From NCBI GenBank assembly GCA_009731375.1, contig BJOX01000047.1, positions 1,119,423 through 1,183,422 on the forward strand: DNA of 64,000 bases, written 5' to 3'. Shown here piece by piece: positions 10,145-20,528 of this stretch; the first letter of the stretch is position 1; the number at the start of each line of letters is the position of its first letter. Under the pieces are notes generated by a model that was given only the letters and a program-made list of their open reading frames with translations, was not told the DNA's origin and did no database searches. Source of the stretch: Paulinella micropora (taxonomy: Eukaryota > Cercozoa > Imbricatea > Euglyphida). A program made the translations under genes and the position numbers.

Positions 10145-10984
10145 GTACCCCCTCCCGATTTTATGACGGAAATAGCATTTTCGTCATACACCTTCTGATT
10201 TCTTTCTGCAAATAGTATGCGCTATGGAGTCATGCCACACAGCGCATCGACCCACGGATAGACGCTAAAAGACGATAAATATATCCTCATACGGCACGTC
10301 AAAGCGGATTCTCTAGCCTTTCTTGTAAATTTTGAACTCCTTCCCCTCAATTTTTTTTTTTTTTTTTTTTTTTTTCGGCAGTATGTCAAGAACAAACGTA
10401 CTATTAATAAAAAAAAAAAAGCAACGTGGTGCTGTAGTACAATTCCCCCTTTGATCTCCTTCTTCTTATCATTATCATTATTATTATTATTATTCACAGG
10501 GAGATCGTAAGTACATTGTCTTTTTTAATGACATACCCTTGTATAAGGCGGATATCCTATGATATAGTATTAGGGGGCCAGTCCTAATAGCTATATCCGA
10601 AGTCGAGGTGTATGTACCCGACCCTGCGATATACCGACACAAGTAGAGATTGACCGTGCTCAGGTACGACAGTATATAATCTATCGAAAAAAAAAATTTA
10701 ATGAAAGTTTCAGAGAACATTTCATTTTCGAGAACATCATCCCAGGACTTGGAAAGGGTCATACCCGGGAACACCATCGCTCAATACACTAGCGATCCCC
10801 GTATACGGTGTAGTATCATCGTCGATCGACCTTTCGCACTCGTATGTTGCGATCGAATGCCAAGTTATATCACTGAGTCTTTTTAATATTCATATTGATA
10901 ACTGATGATGCATGATCAAATCATGATACGCCGTGGGCAATCAATCAGTTTATTTGAGACGCATAAAGAAAAATAGTTTCTTTG
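10145..10984 (-). other. Untranslated 3' region of the retrotransposon
   Basis: 0.84 kb between the pol stop and the 3' LTR. Contains an A-run and T-run and a short (ATT)n. No open frame with family resemblance. Confidence 0.6.
10148..10156 (-). other. Polypurine tract
   Basis: On the minus strand GGGAGGGGG lies three bases before the 3' LTR, the expected place for plus-strand DNA priming. Confidence 0.65.
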
Positions 10985-13900
10985 TCACTGCCTTCGTCGT
11001 CTGGCGCGGATTTCTTTGCCTGGTGGAGGACCACCAACAAAAGTCAGATCGAACTTTGACTGTTCGAGAATGTCCCAGATCTTATTAGGGATTCCGCCCA
11101 ACGATAATTCAAAAGGGACATCAAGCACTCCTCTTGGCAGTGTCTGAATGGTCCACGCAGTGTAATCCTTGTCTCTGGGAGTAATTGTATCATCCCATGT
11201 CTCGAGACTTTTTGCGTCTTTATATACTGGCAGATAATGTCTTGCCTTTGGATCCTCAACCGGGTCCATACTTCTCCAGAACTGGAGTATCGGTTGTACT
11301 ATCTTTGCGGCTGATGATATTTTGAGTGTCCGTGTGACACGCATCTGTCGTGGGACCGCCACGACCCGCATCAAGTATAAGTCTGAGAGAGTGTCATCAG
11401 CGACATGTTGTTCCGCTGGTCTCATCAGATAGAAAACATTTTTCACCCATGCGATGGTTGCTATCGCATCGCCTTCCTTCCATCGCTCATGGACAATCTC
11501 AACGTTGCCCGCGTTTGGGTCAGTGTCCGTCCCCTCCTCCTCCTGGTGGACGTCCTTTGATCTCATCGACCTCATCGCCTTCCTCGGTTGGTCGTTGATA
11601 AGATCATTCCGCGCTCTCCTTAGCTGCGCCTCTGTGATCTTCTCCTTCTTTCCGCTATGCTCTCGCGGAGACTTGGACTGAGTCCCCACCGCGCTTATGC
11701 GGTCAGTCTTCTCCTTGCTGTCCACCTCACTCTCCTCCTTCTCAGCTATCGGTGCCCGATAAGCATCGTCTTGGTCTATGCCAGCCTCCTTGTGGATGGG
11801 CGGCACCTCTTTGAAATCATCCTTCATCCGTTTTAACGCCTCCTCAACGGATTCATCTTCCAGTAAGAAGGGATCATACTTAATCAGCCTTCTTACATTC
11901 ACAATTTGCACCTTCCCTCTACCCCTGATCTTGTAATTCAGAGGTCCCGTCTGTTCCATAATCTGATAAGGTCCTTTCCAGTGAGTGAACAGCTTAGAGC
12001 TGACTCCCTTCGGGACTTGAGGATGGTACAATAGTACAATATCCCCGACCTGGAACTTGATCTGATCCAAGTGCGCTTGTCGCACCCCTTCAGCATCAGT
12101 CTTTCGGCGCTCCGCCTCTCTATGCGCCCTGACTATTTGTTCCGCCTCCATCTTCACTCTAAGTCTCATCCCAAACAACTCATCCGCATCCGCCCAAGTG
12201 TCTTTTGGGTGAAGGAGCGAAGTCGGGATATCAGGCTCACGCCCATATACTAACTGATATGGCGAGATTGAGCTCTTCGAGCCTCCTAACGCCGTAGAGG
12301 GTAGACAGTTCATTGCAAACGCAAATGATGGTGCTGCCTCGACCCATGCTCTTTGATTCTCCTTCTTCGTGCAATACATCTTTAGCGAGGCTTTGAGGGG
12401 TCTGTGTACCCGCTCGATTTTCCCATTTGCTCGCGGGTTATAGGCAGTAACATATTGCCATTTCATCCCGTAATACTTAGATAGTTTGTCGATGACCTCG
12501 TTATTAAAGTCCGAGCCTCGATCAGAACATATCTTTCTTGGTACTCCGATCTGTGAGATGATCCTATCGATCAGCGCCTCGGCCGTCGTCTTGCCGGTAA
12601 CGTCTTTGACAGGGATGATCCACACATAGTTGGTGGCTCTGTCAATAGCCGTAAGGAGGTATTTGTAACCATCCTTCGATTCTGGGAAAGGTCCCACATG
12701 ATCAATGTGTATAAACTCAAACATCCCCGCATGAAGAGGAAATTCGCCAATCAGGCCGAAATTTGCCTTCAGTGGTGTTTTGTTTATCTTGCACGGGATG
12801 CATGCATCCACCGCCTGATCTATCTCCTCCTTCATCTTCTTCCACCAGAATCGCCTCGCTACGAACATATGAGTTCGTTGTCGACCCGGATGCGCCAAAA
12901 GTGGGCAATTGTGGGCTGCGACAAATATAAATCGTCTCAGACTCTCCGGTACCCAAAGGGTCCATTTGTCCGGCTGTGACGCATAGCGACCGTGAAGGCC
13001 CTTGTACCACAGTAGACCATCTCTCCATCCCATCTCCTTCATCTGATCTTTGATCGCTTTCGTCATCCGTAGCTCATCCGGGTTCTGATATAACTGTATC
13101 AGTTCTTTAAACTCCGGATCTTGAGCCTGTTGTTGCCTCCATGCGGTAGGCGAGGCTATATGGATAGTACCATCTTCTAGCCGTACCCCGATTCTTTCCG
13201 GGTCATCGTCTAGGTCACTTCTCCGCTCTTGAGGAGGCTCCGCATAAACTTCCTGCGTCTCCTCTTCCTCTCTTATGTTCGCCTTCGCATTCTCATATAC
13301 CTCATAGGACCACTCAGCGTCCTCCTGGGTATGTAGCTCACAACATATCCCGTGATCCGGGCCTTGTGGACTGTACCGTAGACCTGTGCGGTCATATCGG
13401 ACTCCACTCGCCATCTCCATCGCCTCAATGTGGCTGACCTCATACACCTTGTCAGTGGACAAGTCTTCCATCTCCACCGTGGACACCAACGCCGATACTT
13501 CTGAGTTAAACTCTAGCCTAGAGAGGCTATCAGCGACCACATTTCGCTTTCCCGGTAGATGGACCATTGTAAAATCGAAACAAGACAAGAACGCTTGCCA
13601 CCGCGCCAGCCGTCCCGTCTGTTCATGATTCATCAACCATAACAGGTTATGATGATCAGTTCTGACAGTAAATTGAGGTCCTCCCCACAAATACTCTCTG
13701 AGCCTCTTGAGGGCCCATACTACCGCCAACGCCTCTCTTTGCCTTGTGCAATAGTTTCTCTCCGCCGCACACAACTTCCTACTAATAAACATGATTGGGC
13801 GTAATTTCTTCTCCTCATCCTCTTGTTGTAATACAGCCCCAATCGCAAACTTAGATGCGTCTGTATCGACTACGAATTGTTTCGTAAAGTCGGGCATCGT

Positions 13901-16798
13901 TAACACCAGTCCTCCGTCTTTCGGGTCTTTGTAAATGAGATCTTTGAGCGCATGAAACGCTTGCAAAGCCTCTTCGTCCCACTTCTCAAAGTCTCCAAAA
14001 TCTATCATTTTCTCCACTTTAGCCCGTGTTGCACCCCAATCGGGTATAAACTGGCTATAGTATTGCGCCATCGCAAGGAATGAGTGCAATTCAGTGCGGT
14101 TCTTCGGTATCGGTCGATTCATAATCTCCTCCCTCTTCTCTTTGGATATCGAGACTCGATTATGGGAGATCTCGTACCCTAAGTATGTCACACTCGTCTT
14201 GGCAAGTTGACACTTCTTTAGATTGCACTTCAGGCCAAAAGCTCCGATGCGCCTGAATATATCGGACAAATGATCGATATGCTCCTCCATTGTGTTAGAG
14301 TATACGATAATGTCATCGATATAGCAAAATGCATATTCTCCCGCCTTCTGTCCCCGCCTTCTCATAAAGCCACCGTCAGACAAATCATCGTACTGACTGC
14401 TCAACATCTTCTGCATCGCCTTCTGGAAAAGTCCTGGGGCTTGCTTGAGGCCCATCGGAAGCACTTTCCATTGGTATATTTCCATACCCACCACAAACGC
14501 CGTCAGCCATCTGGACTTTTCCTCCAGTGGTATCTGCCAGAAGCCATTCTTAAGGTCAATGACCGAATAGAATTTTGCATTCCGCAGTACTCTCCTTCCT
14601 TCTTCTAATGTCGGGAGAGGATTTCTCTCTTCCTCCAGCACCTTGTTAACACGAGCATAGTTAACTGTCAGGCGCCATTCTCCTCCTGGCTTCGGCACTA
14701 TTCTCGGTTGTGAGACTATTGAGGATGTTGATCTCTCAATAAAGTCCTCATTGAGCAGCTGTCTTGCTAGCTCCTCCGCTATCTTCGCCTCATGTATACT
14801 CAAATTCGCCCTTCGTGGTGCCGGTGACGGCTCCGCACCCGGTATTTTGTAAATAACCGCAGTGAAATCTTCAGGCTTGACACCACCTGCATGTGGAGGG
14901 TCAAAAATTTCCTTGTTCGCCTCTAATTTGGCTTTTAAAAGCTCCTTCTCCTTCTCCGTGCCTACTCCTTCTTCCAATATTTTCCGCGCCGCCTCTTGAA
15001 AATCTTCATCAGACATCTGCTTATGCTGCTTGAGGGGTTCTCTGTCCTCCTCCAAGCCTAAGTCCTCTTCCGAGACATCATCTAGGCCCGTCTTTTCATA
15101 CGTGACCGTGTCCGGCTCATCATCTTTACCGAGCTCCACCAGCATGTCAATGAGTCTCGCGTATTGCAAAGGAGCTTTACGGGTGTAAAAACCATCAAAG
15201 CATGTGAATGCTTGCGGTATCAATTTCAACTTGTCGAGGTCTCTGAGCTTCCGCTTGTATGCACTGCTCTGCTCACGAGTTCCCATACGACAAGCCACCA
15301 CTAGCTGTTGCTTGCGAGAGGGTACCGGTATAGGATGATCAATAAGCCGGTCCCTTATTTCCTGCGCCCATATCGCCTTCTCATTATATGGCAGGATAAT
15401 AGTATACGGCTTATTATTTTCGAATAAAGTCCGTAAGCATTTCTTCACTTCAGACAGTGAACGCGGCCACGTGGGCTCGTCACCCCAGAAATCAGTAATA
15501 AAACTTTTAATAGTTTCTGGTGGAGTATCCGGGATTCGCCCCGTTCTCCTTGGTACAAACGCCTCCCTTTTTTCTTCTCCTACTTTCGCATGGAAACAGT
15601 ATCCGTTAGTAATATGGACATCTGTTCCTACTCCTTCCGCGAATCTCGCCAACGACGGGCTTCTTTGTGCGACACATATAATCTCCTCCTTTCGCTTCTC
15701 GATTAAGTCATCAATAGACTTTTTGTCCCAATGGCATGTCGGAACTGTGACAGTGCACACTTGGGATTCCCAATTGTCGGTCCAGGACAGTTCATCCGGT
15801 CTTACGACATGGGGGTGAACGTACACCTCAAGTGCCTCATGTGCGATGGCCATCTTTTTGTGATCCGTCGCTAGACTCAGCTCATAAGCCTCATAAGAGT
15901 CAGTAGCGTTGAAGGGATCAATATCGTTCTCTTCTCCTCTTTTTACTCCATATATCACTCGCCGTGCGGCGCAATCAATCACAGCCCCCATCGTAGCCAA
16001 TTGGTCATACGATAGTAATATTGACCCGTGGTAACCGGGGACGACATAGAGGTCCATACGGTATACTCGTGCGGATTTCAATTTAAAGGTCAGTGTGATG
16101 ATTCCCGTGATATCCGTCCGGCTGCTCACTCCTTTGAGAGTGCCCGTTGACTTTTTCATATTTCCGTCCACCCAGTCCCGGTATCGATTAAAAAACTTCC
16201 GGCCGACAATATTAATATTCGCCATCGTATCATTACCAACTTTTAATATTGTCTTCAATGTTTCACAATAAAGTTCCGTATAACACAGAGCATCGGGCCT
16301 GTGTATATTGGCTGCGAGAACAAGAACTTTACGTTCCAAATTTTGGAGTCTTGTCTCTAAGTTTTTCAACTCCTCCTTCTTCTCCTCCTGCTTCACCTCA
16401 TTAACATTTTTATTATTCTGCGGTACTGGTGCGTTTACTATTTGAGCGACATTGTCTTGTGGTACTTGAGTACACACATTGTCTTTTTGCTCGCCACCCG
16501 CCGCGACCGTAGACATTGAGTCTGTTCGTGGTTGTTTGCTTGGCCGAGGCGATACGTCTGCCATTGGCCTCCTCGCCTCCATCGCAAGTCTCGCCTTCCT
16601 ATTTGCATCAGTTATCATTGGTAACCGTGCTGTATGAACGGGTATGAGACTACCTTGGGGCTGCAGTCTCTGTGTACCCACATCTTTGTTTTCACATAGA
16701 GGAAGCGTTGGCCCAGTCTGCACAACAGCATTAGAAAGCACTGTGACTTTAGGGTTAAACTTCACAGTCTTCTCCTTCCTCTCTTCTTCCCCCTCCAG
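10985..16798 (-). CDS. pol: Ty3-type Pol polyprotein (protease, RT, RNase H, integrase, extra C-terminal region)
   Basis: About 1,937 codons, open from the TGA that ends gag. There is no ATG in the first 60 codons, so it is probably made as a Gag-Pol fusion by readthrough. Counting from the GTG at 16765: coiled coil about 123-150; protease-like region about 170-270 with DTM at 179-181 in place of DTG/DSG; RT about 690-880 with YIDD near 814; RNase H about 955-1080 with VDTDAS, REALAV and VADSLS; integrase zinc region HNCPLLAH...CIPC near 1285-1320. The integrase core has IDHVG, SDRGSDF and NGKIER (the DDE triad). A GPY-type module (HWKGPYQIM) lies near 1597. About 280 further residues (1640-1926) are not explained by known Ty3 modules. 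Product: copies and integrates the element. Confidence 0.93.
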   Translation of the reverse strand: MEGEEERKEKTVKFNPKVTVLSNAVVQTGPTLPLCENKDVGTQRLQPQGSLIPVHTARLPMITDANRKARLAMEARRPMADVSPRPSKQPRTDSMSTVAAGGEQKDNVCTQVPQDNVAQIVNAPVPQNNKNVNEVKQEEKKEELKNLETRLQNLERKVLVLAANIHRPDALCYTELYCETLKTILKVGNDTMANINIVGRKFFNRYRDWVDGNMKKSTGTLKGVSSRTDITGIITLTFKLKSARVYRMDLYVVPGYHGSILLSYDQLATMGAVIDCAARRVIYGVKRGEENDIDPFNATDSYEAYELSLATDHKKMAIAHEALEVYVHPHVVRPDELSWTDNWESQVCTVTVPTCHWDKKSIDDLIEKRKEEIICVAQRSPSLARFAEGVGTDVHITNGYCFHAKVGEEKREAFVPRRTGRIPDTPPETIKSFITDFWGDEPTWPRSLSEVKKCLRTLFENNKPYTIILPYNEKAIWAQEIRDRLIDHPIPVPSRKQQLVVACRMGTREQSSAYKRKLRDLDKLKLIPQAFTCFDGFYTRKAPLQYARLIDMLVELGKDDEPDTVTYEKTGLDDVSEEDLGLEEDREPLKQHKQMSDEDFQEAARKILEEGVGTEKEKELLKAKLEANKEIFDPPHAGGVKPEDFTAVIYKIPGAEPSPAPRRANLSIHEAKIAEELARQLLNEDFIERSTSSIVSQPRIVPKPGGEWRLTVNYARVNKVLEEERNPLPTLEEGRRVLRNAKFYSVIDLKNGFWQIPLEEKSRWLTAFVVGMEIYQWKVLPMGLKQAPGLFQKAMQKMLSSQYDDLSDGGFMRRRGQKAGEYAFCYIDDIIVYSNTMEEHIDHLSDIFRRIGAFGLKCNLKKCQLAKTSVTYLGYEISHNRVSISKEKREEIMNRPIPKNRTELHSFLAMAQYYSQFIPDWGATRAKVEKMIDFGDFEKWDEEALQAFHALKDLIYKDPKDGGLVLTMPDFTKQFVVDTDASKFAIGAVLQQEDEEKKLRPIMFISRKLCAAERNYCTRQREALAVVWALKRLREYLWGGPQFTVRTDHHNLLWLMNHEQTGRLARWQAFLSCFDFTMVHLPGKRNVVADSLSRLEFNSEVSALVSTVEMEDLSTDKVYEVSHIEAMEMASGVRYDRTGLRYSPQGPDHGICCELHTQEDAEWSYEVYENAKANIREEEETQEVYAEPPQERRSDLDDDPERIGVRLEDGTIHIASPTAWRQQQAQDPEFKELIQLYQNPDELRMTKAIKDQMKEMGWRDGLLWYKGLHGRYASQPDKWTLWVPESLRRFIFVAAHNCPLLAHPGRQRTHMFVARRFWWKKMKEEIDQAVDACIPCKINKTPLKANFGLIGEFPLHAGMFEFIHIDHVGPFPESKDGYKYLLTAIDRATNYVWIIPVKDVTGKTTAEALIDRIISQIGVPRKICSDRGSDFNNEVIDKLSKYYGMKWQYVTAYNPRANGKIERVHRPLKASLKMYCTKKENQRAWVEAAPSFAFAMNCLPSTALGGSKSSISPYQLVYGREPDIPTSLLHPKDTWADADELFGMRLRVKMEAEQIVRAHREAERRKTDAEGVRQAHLDQIKFQVGDIVLLYHPQVPKGVSSKLFTHWKGPYQIMEQTGPLNYKIRGRGKVQIVNVRRLIKYDPFLLEDESVEEALKRMKDDFKEVPPIHKEAGIDQDDAYRAPIAEKEESEVDSKEKTDRISAVGTQSKSPREHSGKKEKITEAQLRRARNDLINDQPRKAMRSMRSKDVHQEEEGTDTDPNAGNVEIVHERWKEGDAIATIAWVKNVFYLMRPAEQHVADDTLSDLYLMRVVAVPRQMRVTRTLKISSAAKIVQPILQFWRSMDPVEDPKARHYLPVYKDAKSLETWDDTITPRDKDYTAWTIQTLPRGVLDVPFELSLGGIPNKIWDILEQSKFDLTFVGGPPPGKEIRARRRRQ

Positions 16799-16801
16799 TC
16801 A
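16799..16801 (-). promoter_or_regulatory. In-frame TGA between gag and pol, candidate readthrough site
   Basis: Gag and pol lie in the same frame, separated only by TGA followed by C (TGACTGGAG). UGA-C is a known leaky stop context. No frameshift is needed. Confidence 0.65.
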
Positions 16802-19495
16802 TTCCACCACCTCGAAACGATTACCTTGAGTAGTGTCCGGGTAGGATGACGTATCGGTCTCCGAGGCAGTGTTGTAGGCCTGAGCTCGACCGAAATTTGG
16901 GTTGGAGCTTGCCCACGAGCCTCCTCCTCCTCTGGGTGGGGGGGCTGGAGCTCGAACAGCTCTCCCTCCATAAGGGGTATATCCCCGACCTCCTCCTCTT
17001 CCTCTCTGAGGGGTTCCCTGCCACCTCGAGGCTCCTCTCCATGTTCCTCCTCCTCCTCCTCCTCCTCCTCCTCCTCCTCGTCCTCCTGCTCCTGCTCCTC
17101 CTTCTCGTCCTCTTTGAGAGGCCTTTAAGTTCTTTTGTCTCTCCCTTTCCTCCTTCTTCTCCTTCATCCTCTTCATGTAGGTAATGATTGCCTCTCGTAA
17201 CTCCTCATCATCACACATATTGGCATACCAACCTTCGTTCACAGCGGCAATCTGAAGCATATTGAAAAGGCCCGGTTCCTTGCCTTCCGTCCTGCTCAGA
17301 AAATTTGCCCTTGCTGTTGGGTTCTGCCTATCATGATTGAAAGAGCAGTCTCTGTTCTCCATCTGTGCCTTACACTGCAAGCCCGCGAACCACCTCCAAC
17401 ATGCGGTCTTCAGGTCTGGCTCTCTCTGTCTCTTCCAACCGGCAACTCTGTTTGTGTACGTGGCTTGTGCGCCAACAGGTACACCGCCTGCCTGTGCCGT
17501 ATGTGCCTCCGTGAGCGAGTCCATGTTTGAGCATGCACTCATCACTTCTTGAAACAGTGCTGACGGAGCAACGCTTTGAACCGTATTTTCGAACACGTGT
17601 GTCTCGAGGAAGTTCTTGGACTTCACTGAGCTAAACGTCGAGCATTGTTGTATGAGCTGAGTAAGCTTACTCGGGTTAACTGTGTGTAACGCCGAAAAGA
17701 AATAGAGGATGATCGACTTGCGGCCATAGAATAGCCCATAGGAGGAAACTACCTCCGTAAGGGTCGCCGCCAAGCCAACAGCACTCCTCAAACTCATCGC
17801 CACTGTCTCAAAGATTTCAAATCCTATGAGAGTACCAGTGCAGAGATGCTGGTATCCATGAGATTGAAAATATGAAATGAGTGTGGCCACCGCCAGTTCA
17901 CACTGAGCGTCTAGGCCTGTTGCATTGTTTCTCTTAATCTCCTCCTTCTTTCTCAAAAACTTGTACTGTGTCAGATCAAATCCCTCCGAGACTAGAGATT
18001 GGTCAAAAACAGTAACAAGGGCCTCGTATTCCTGCGTTTCGTCGCAAGGAAAAGCCTTCATGCAGGCATTGATCTCTTTGAGCTTGCTCAAAAGCGAAGC
18101 ATCAGAGTCTTTGTCTGAGCTCGTCTTGGCATATAGCATGAGACTTGCCACTCCTCCTTTCTTCCCCTTGAAGGCATTTATGATGTTCTGTCTGTCCTTC
18201 TTCTCCGTGTTTGTGACCACCACCGTAGTTGAGCCCGAGGGTGCAGGGGCTGGTGGGGCAGGAGCTGGTGGGGTCAAATATGTCGGAGGGTGTGTCTTTG
18301 CACCACTCACTTTTGCTTTCATTCTTTCCAGTCTCATCGTCTTCTCGAACTCCTCATTCTCTTTCGCCTTCTTCTTCTCAGATATCACCAGCTTTTGAGC
18401 ATGAGTGATAAAGGCCACCAATTCAGAAGCAGATCTGAGAAAATTATATTTCTCCACATATTGGTCAACACCTGCTTTGTTGGCGACCGGTGGTGCGTTA
18501 CTAAGTGATTTAAGGACAGAGTGATCCTTGGTAGGAATCCATCTCTTCCATGCCTCCTTGTGCAGTAACGCACCCATCAACAGTCTGATCTTGGTCAGAA
18601 CTCTGTCGGTCTTCTCTAACTCATCAATCACAGGATGAGTTTCTCCTGCTGCCTTAATGCTTTTTTCCATCTCTGCCTTCCCCTCCTCCAAGGCCTTTAT
18701 TTCCATTGTAAAAAAATGAAATATGCCACTCGAGTTTTTCGAACCCAGATTGGTCTTCATTTTTGTTACATCGACTGCCTCCTGACCAGTCGCGAGGAAT
18801 CTGGCCGTTGCTCTTGGGTTTGTGTACTGGAGGTAACCCTCACATCGTGGGCCGTATGTACGTTCCCAAATCAGGGTTTGAGTGTACACCCCAAAGATAG
18901 CATCGAGTAATTCAAGGTGGGTGTGTGTGTCCCCAAACTTGATATGCTGTATCTTCTTTCTCTCTTCTGGATCAGAGACCAGTTTGCCGAGGAGCTGTGC
19001 TGTGTTTGATAATAGGATATAGACATCCTTTTTAGCACGACTTTTCTCTCTTCTTTGATCCTGAGGGATCCACACATAGGTATCCTTCTCTACCCCCATC
19101 TTGTTATCAAACTCTTCTTTAGTGAGGTCATAGTGGTCTTGCACCCACTGTTGTTCCTCCACTGTGATCTCCTCTCCATCACTATGAATCAAGTCGATCA
19201 TTTTTCGTCCTCCTCCTCCCGTGTAGGCAGGTGGTAAGGGATTACCATATGCTCCTCCTCCTCCCGTCTCTTCTTGTTCAAATCCTCCTTCATCTTCGTC
19301 TCCTCCATATCTTCCTTCATCATCCCAGCCCTCTTCTACTCCTCCTCCTACTCCTTCATCTCCTCCTCCTTCATTCAATCCTCCTCCTCCTCCTTCATTC
19401 AATCCTCTTCCTCCTCCTCCTCCTCCTGCTTCTTCTTCTTCTCTTCTTTGATCTGCCTCCGAGAATTCACTCACTTCGGCGGTCTCTGTCGACAT
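16799..19495 (-). CDS. gag: Gag polyprotein with CCCH-like finger and RGG-rich tail
   Basis: 898 codons from ATG at 19495, the first ATG after the leader. Residues about 20-75 are a Gly/Glu-rich low-complexity run. A long helical region follows, presumably the capsid. A Pro/Ala linker lies near 400-430 and a second folded region at about 430-690. Near residues 699-722 is a C-x8-C-x8-C-x3-H cluster (CWRWF...C...CSFNH) instead of the usual CCHC knuckle. After it comes an RGG/Gly-rich basic tail expected to bind RNA. Role: forms the particle that packages element RNA. Gag identity rests on position, size and the nucleic-acid-binding tail; no capsid match could be searched. Confidence 0.8.
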   Translation of the reverse strand: MSTETAEVSEFSEADQRREEEEAGGGGGGRGLNEGGGGGLNEGGGDEGVGGGVEEGWDDEGRYGGDEDEGGFEQEETGGGGAYGNPLPPAYTGGGGRKMIDLIHSDGEEITVEEQQWVQDHYDLTKEEFDNKMGVEKDTYVWIPQDQRREKSRAKKDVYILLSNTAQLLGKLVSDPEERKKIQHIKFGDTHTHLELLDAIFGVYTQTLIWERTYGPRCEGYLQYTNPRATARFLATGQEAVDVTKMKTNLGSKNSSGIFHFFTMEIKALEEGKAEMEKSIKAAGETHPVIDELEKTDRVLTKIRLLMGALLHKEAWKRWIPTKDHSVLKSLSNAPPVANKAGVDQYVEKYNFLRSASELVAFITHAQKLVISEKKKAKENEEFEKTMRLERMKAKVSGAKTHPPTYLTPPAPAPPAPAPSGSTTVVVTNTEKKDRQNIINAFKGKKGGVASLMLYAKTSSDKDSDASLLSKLKEINACMKAFPCDETQEYEALVTVFDQSLVSEGFDLTQYKFLRKKEEIKRNNATGLDAQCELAVATLISYFQSHGYQHLCTGTLIGFEIFETVAMSLRSAVGLAATLTEVVSSYGLFYGRKSIILYFFSALHTVNPSKLTQLIQQCSTFSSVKSKNFLETHVFENTVQSVAPSALFQEVMSACSNMDSLTEAHTAQAGGVPVGAQATYTNRVAGWKRQREPDLKTACWRWFAGLQCKAQMENRDCSFNHDRQNPTARANFLSRTEGKEPGLFNMLQIAAVNEGWYANMCDDEELREAIITYMKRMKEKKEERERQKNLKASQRGREGGAGAGGRGGGGGGGGGGGTWRGASRWQGTPQRGRGGGRGYTPYGGRAVRAPAPPPRGGGGSWASSNPNFGRAQAYNTASETDTSSYPDTTQGNRFEVVE

Positions 19496-20281
19496 GATGT
19501 CGTAGTAGTGATCAACAGGAGGACAGTGTCAGCTCCTATGTTTGGTTTTTGTTCGTTTGTGTTCTGTTCCTCCTTCAGTCGATTGACTAGTGAAGAGAGA
19601 AACTAATAGAGAGGGTAGGATAAGATTCCCTGTCCTCTATGAAACACTGTTTGTATGTTTGTTTTTGTTTGAGAAAAATAGTCTTTGAGACTTTCTCCGA
19701 TTTCTTGTTCTCCTTACTCAGATTACTTTCTCCTCCTTCTTTTCTATATTGTATCTAGTATGAGGCACTTGGACCTACACACAGATAGTAATAGAGAAGC
19801 TAGAAAAGCTCTCCTTGAGAAGTCGACAGTCGGTCGGATAGGTTCTCAGACCTACCTTTAGAAAACGATCAGAGATTTGCAAAAATACTCTGACGTATGT
19901 GTGAGATAATGCAGATAAATGCACAAACTAGAAGAATAAAGTGTTGTGCTCCTGTCCCTATGCTTGTTTGTGTTTTGTGTGTGTTCCTTCACTCTTCTGT
20001 CCACCTCCTTCTTCTGGGTCTCTGTGTGAGAACAGCAAGAACAACAGAGAGTTTGTATCTGATGTCTCCTTGTGAGCACACAGATATGGATTGGGCTAGA
20101 GGGTACGAGACACCTGCTTGAGACCAATCAAATTATTTGTTTTGTGAAAGAGTTATGAGGGAGCTGTGTTGGAGTATTTGTTTTCGTCTGACGTCCCCGT
20201 GTGAGACAGGTCAGTGAAAATTCACTCTGTTGCCTGTGTGGCAAAGCAGAAAGAAATCACCCTAGTGATGTGGACTCCAAA
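19496..20281 (-). other. Leader between 5' LTR and gag
   Basis: 786 bp, no long open frame. Two related T/G-rich segments (near 19533 and 19960, sharing GTTTGTGTT...GTTCCTTC) suggest an old internal duplication. It would hold packaging signals. Confidence 0.6.
20262..20279 (-). other. Candidate primer-binding site
   Basis: Two bases inside the 5' LTR the minus strand reads TGGAGTCCACATCACTAG. It starts with TGG, as expected for pairing with a tRNA CCA end. I could not assign the tRNA. Confidence 0.45.
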
Positions 20282-20520
20282 TGTAATGCCCCCAACGATA
20301 GCTCGTAAAAAGTCGGTAATACAACCAAACACAGTCCTCAAAAGATGAGAATGATGTCTCGTTATATTAGCTCAGTGAAGCCAAAAAGGAAAACTGCAAC
20401 AGACCAGGAATAAAATGGCATCAGGTCCAAATCCGGACAAATAATACTGAAAAACAAGCTGGTGCACCTGTCACCAGGAACAGGTACTTTTTACCGGCTA
20501 TCCGGGAGGTGATGCCTACA
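20282..20520 (-). repeat. 5' LTR of the Ty3-type element
   Basis: 239 bp, pair of 9906-10144. A TAATATAAC segment on the minus strand may be a TATA-type signal. Confidence 0.92.
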
Positions 20521-20524
20521 CTTC
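20521..20524. other. Target-site duplication CTTC, right copy
   Basis: Matches 9902-9905. It lies in the pyrimidine tract of a 3' splice site (CTTCTCAG). Confidence 0.75.
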
Positions 20525-20528
20525 TCAG

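Larger units (their letters stand above)
9906..20520 (-). mobile_element. Complete-looking Ty3-type LTR retrotransposon, 10.6 kb
   Basis: Two 239-bp LTRs (9906-10144 and 20282-20520) start TGTA and end TACA and are flanked by CTTC. They differ at five positions by eye (about 2%), so the insertion is fairly recent. Transcription runs on the minus strand: 5' LTR at 20520, primer site, 786-bp leader, gag, pol, 0.84-kb 3' region, polypurine tract, 3' LTR. Gene order PR-RT-RNase H-integrase is that of Ty3-type elements. Neither reading frame shows damage apart from the single TGA between gag and pol, so the copy may be capable of movement. Confidence 0.92.
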
